Source: Ridgeia piscesae (Eukaryota; Annelida; Polychaeta; Sabellida; Siboglinidae). From it: a DNA stretch of 64,000 nt. The notes under the pieces are model-generated. The model was given only the letters and a program-made list of their open reading frames with translations, made no database searches and had not been told where the DNA came from. Both the position numbers and the translations under genes were made by a program. Every line of letters starts with the position of its first letter. The first letter of the stretch is position 1. Of the stretch, positions 61,535 to 64,000 are shown one piece after another. Where the stretch lies: positions 300,001-364,000 of the forward strand of contig JAODUO010000186.1 of the NCBI GenBank assembly GCA_025642075.2, written 5' to 3'.

Positions 61535-62392
61535 CTTTGGAAATGAAATGGTTAACTTACATGATTAACACACATAGTAAATCGCATCCTGCAGCTTATT
61601 AACTACATAAATGATCTGGTTACAGGGGTAAGACTTATGGCATACAGGAACAAAATACCACTAAATCTACATTACAAGTCATTACAGCAAATTAATTCTC
61701 TAATGATTTAAGTTGGATGATGATGAAAACAGACACATTAGTAAAGCATTTATTCTATGTAATATATTGCAATAGATCGGTAGAACACGTGGCCTATTTG
61801 GAAGATGGCTGAAGATCGCCAAAACGCACCAACTGCACCCTCCCTTGATGCTAAACGAAAACATCCCCCTGTATGCCCCTATGATTATCCAAAAGCTTCA
61901 ATTAATGCACCCCATTTGAGTCAAATAAAAACAAAAGACACAATGACACACCACATCAAAAATTACTGTCGGTAATTCCCAGCCCCCTAAGCACAATATG
62001 GGGGGAGGGCTCGGTTAATCCCCTCTCCCGGTTCTGGCATGTGTTGTAACAAGAACATTGTGAATTCATTCTCCAGATCAGAGGCAACCGTGGCGCCACC
62101 TACTGGACTAGTCTAAATACAAAATTTAATGTTTTTTTGGATGCTGCGCGTGCCAAGTGTGGAAGTTGATTTAATCAAACAATCTGAGAATAATCAACAG
62201 TATTGTGAGATACATTGTACATAATAACTAAACCTGTATCCTGTGTTATGCTGTGTTCTCTGACTGGCAGAATCTTAGCTGCCATTCGCTGCTTGAAGTG
62301 ACTTATAACTGTCCAACCGCACAAACATCTAACAAAGCTAAATTAACTGAACAGGTATCACTACCAATTTATAACACATTTGTGCATTTTAC
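61535..62392 (-). other. Intron between the linker and Ig exons
   Basis: This is AT-rich sequence without coding signals. A motif matching the vertebrate CTCF consensus is at 62093-62106 (listed separately). Confidence 0.5.
62093..62106 (-). promoter_or_regulatory. Candidate CTCF-type site
   Basis: The minus strand reads CCAGTAGGTGGCGC, which fits the degenerate consensus CCASYAGRKGGCRS at all 14 positions. Binding in this organism is untested, and a single 14-mer match is weak evidence by itself. Confidence 0.35.
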
Positions 62393-62485
62393 TTTTATGC
62401 GGAGGCAGTTTGTGTGCCTCATCTTCCCTTTCTTTTCCTTCCTCTTTCTTTGTCTTTTTCTCCATCTTTGCCTCTTCCTGTACCA
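62393..62485 (-). CDS. Unc-89: Unc-89 exon: Lys/Glu-rich linker
   Basis: This 31-codon exon encodes a highly charged segment containing EEAKMEKKTKKEE and KEREDEAHKLPPHK. It has a CTCAG acceptor and an AAAA/GTAAAA donor, and both phases fit the FN3 exon before it and the Ig exon after it. It is probably a flexible or coiled spacer. Because it is short and compositionally simple, its identity rests on splice-phase agreement; it could be a cassette exon. Confidence 0.6.
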
Positions 62486-63084
62486 CTGAGAGAAAACACA
62501 AGAATGACATGTACGACTAGTGACATAAACAGTCTATGTTAAGTACAATCTAAGACACATATACACGTCCGTCAAACTTGTGTCATAAATCCTTCACACA
62601 CACAAAGTACAACTTCCCAGAAAAGACTATTGCGTAGTCTCACCCATAAATATGTCCTTGTTGGTATATCTAATTATCTATTCAATGGTTTTCTGTTATC
62701 AAATGTGTAATTCTTGCGCAAATGTGAAATTCTGAATAAATTAAATCCGTTTTCAACCCATCAGCATAAATAATACACATCTCTTCCATAAACAAATTTA
62801 GCATGAACATTATTATAATGGTAAATATACACTTTCTTTTCCAACAGTGTGAACAATGTTAAGGGTAACAGTAAAAAGCATGATAACTCAACCCAATAGT
62901 TCATGATATAAAACAATTGAATAAAATACCAACAATGTGATCATTTCAACACTGCATTTTATGCAAAAATATAGAAATAAAACATCTAGTGTAATTTTCC
63001 TCTAAATAAAAACATGACTACCCAACCCATGAACTTTACAACTTGGCTCCAACAACAGCGAAGCGAGACGTTCGTGTGACTGAC

Positions 63085-63429
63085 CTTCCCTGCGTCGAAT
63101 AAGGACCGGCATGGACGGTTCACTTGTGCCATATTCATTCGCTGCTTTCACGCGGAAGTACACGTCCTTGTCGCGGTTGAACTTTGTTACTTTCAACTGC
63201 GTTTCGGCAAGGTCTGTTTCGAAGCGGGTCCACTCAAAGTTTGGGGGCACCCTCTGCTCAAGGGTGTACGTGATTGGAGTCTGCACGGCGTAGTCGGGCA
63301 GAGATGAAGACTTCCACGACAACGTAACTGACGTATCTGTGAGTTCAACGACCTCGGGTTTGTCCCACACCGTGCGAGGCTTCACCTTCGATTTGTAGTC
63401 GTCCTTCTTCTTTTTCTCAACTGTCGCAT
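63085..63429 (-). CDS. Unc-89: Unc-89 exon: fibronectin type III domain
   Basis: A lysine-rich lead (VEKKKKDDYKSKVK) runs into a FN3 domain. Diagnostic residues are the Trp-Asp-Lys-Pro start, LSWKSS on strand C, and YFRVKAANEYGTSEPS on strands F-G. On the minus strand the exon is bounded by a TTGTAG acceptor and a GAAG/GTCAGT donor, phase 1 at both ends. It joins the Lys/Glu-rich exon at 62393-62485. It is the most 5' exon of this gene that I can support in the window. Confidence 0.88.
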
Positions 63430-64000
63430 CTACAAGATGCAAACGTGTGAACTATTCCTCTTAACAAGTACCTGAGCTTGTTAGTGTTCTTAGCCAGTTG
63501 TTAGCTACTCCAGATAGCCATTGTTTGGGCCTCTTCTGTTAACCAGTGTTTGAAGTTGAAGCTAGTGTTTGAAATAGTGATATTTTTTAAAACACCCTTT
63601 CATCTTCGTGAAAATGTTCATCAAATTGGAAGAATAACATGTTGAAACAAGATTTCTTATTTCACAACAAATAGTTTTACTGGCTGTCTTCATCCTGATG
63701 AAGGCCACTGATGGTGGTCGATGTTAGTATAAAATTATTTAGTTGCGAAATAAGAAATCTTGTTGGAACCTCTGAATCTTGTTTGAAGAGATACGTAATA
63801 AATATGGTTTCATATGTGCATACATAAAGGGTGACATGGCAGAACTTGTAAATCAAACTTAATGCATATGACAGAGTGAACGGAAAAGATCAACCGAAAA
63901 TTTTACTGTATTTATCAGCTTTTACAAACTTTCGTTTTAGAAGCATAAGGGGACTGAGACTAAATGAAAGTAATTACATTTGATATCGGGCATCAACATT
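63430..64000 (-). other. Intron upstream of the first visible exon of the kinase gene
   Basis: No exon is recognised. It contains the foldback at 63642-63768. Confidence 0.5.
63642..63768. mobile_element. Foldback element with 27-bp inverted ends and a CTGATGA motif in the loop
   Basis: The left arm (AACAAGATTTCTTATTTC core, 63642-63668) is matched by the right arm (GAAATAAGAAATCTTGTT core, 63742-63768) with about two mismatches over 27 bp. The interior contains CCTGATGAAGGCCACTGATG followed by GTGGTCGATG, in which GGCCAC can pair with GTGGTC. There is no open frame. Confidence 0.65.

Overview
This is animal (metazoan) nuclear DNA. Genes are split by GT/AG introns, exons are GC-rich at third codon positions, introns are AT-rich, and satellite arrays are abundant. 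One gene is a giant Ig/FN3/protein-kinase muscle gene of the UNC-89/obscurin (SPEG-like) family, so the organism is a bilaterian. A marine invertebrate is likely, but I cannot place the phylum from sequence alone.

Left part, plus strand: two tandem paralogues of a Golgi-type glycosyltransferase of family GT31 (beta-1,3-galactosyltransferase-like). The first is present only as its large 3' exon (480-1496). The second looks complete in two exons: a signal-anchor exon (6260-6484) and a catalytic exon (16340-17359). Its 9.9-kb intron is mostly a 75-bp minisatellite of about 105 copies. A 25-bp minisatellite of about 85 copies separates the two genes.

Right part, minus strand, from beyond the window edge to 18440: the 3' end of the UNC-89/obscurin-type gene. 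About 21 coding exons can be chained by compatible splice phases: FN3, a Lys/Glu-rich linker, Ig, Ig, kinase 1, an interkinase linker, Ig, FN3, kinase 2, stop. Kinase 1 keeps its catalytic residues (Lys, HLD, DFG). Kinase 2 has HLN and DFS in place of HRD and DFG and a poor glycine loop, so it looks like a pseudokinase. The interkinase exon can also be read through its own splice donor into a further 435 open codons that end in a hydrophobic helix and a stop. This would give a one-kinase, tail-anchored isoform, and it is the most interesting candidate in the window.

The kinase gene's introns carry many arrays: a 44-bp array of 5.1 kb, a 26-bp array, a 48-bp array, a 30-bp array, di-, tri- and pentanucleotide runs, foldback elements and dispersed repeats. 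At three splice sites the neighbouring array is built from copies of the splice-site sequence itself. The second GT31 gene and the kinase gene converge tail to tail near 17.74-17.78 kb, with facing polyadenylation signals.

Many long open frames in the window are periodic translations of satellites and are not genes.
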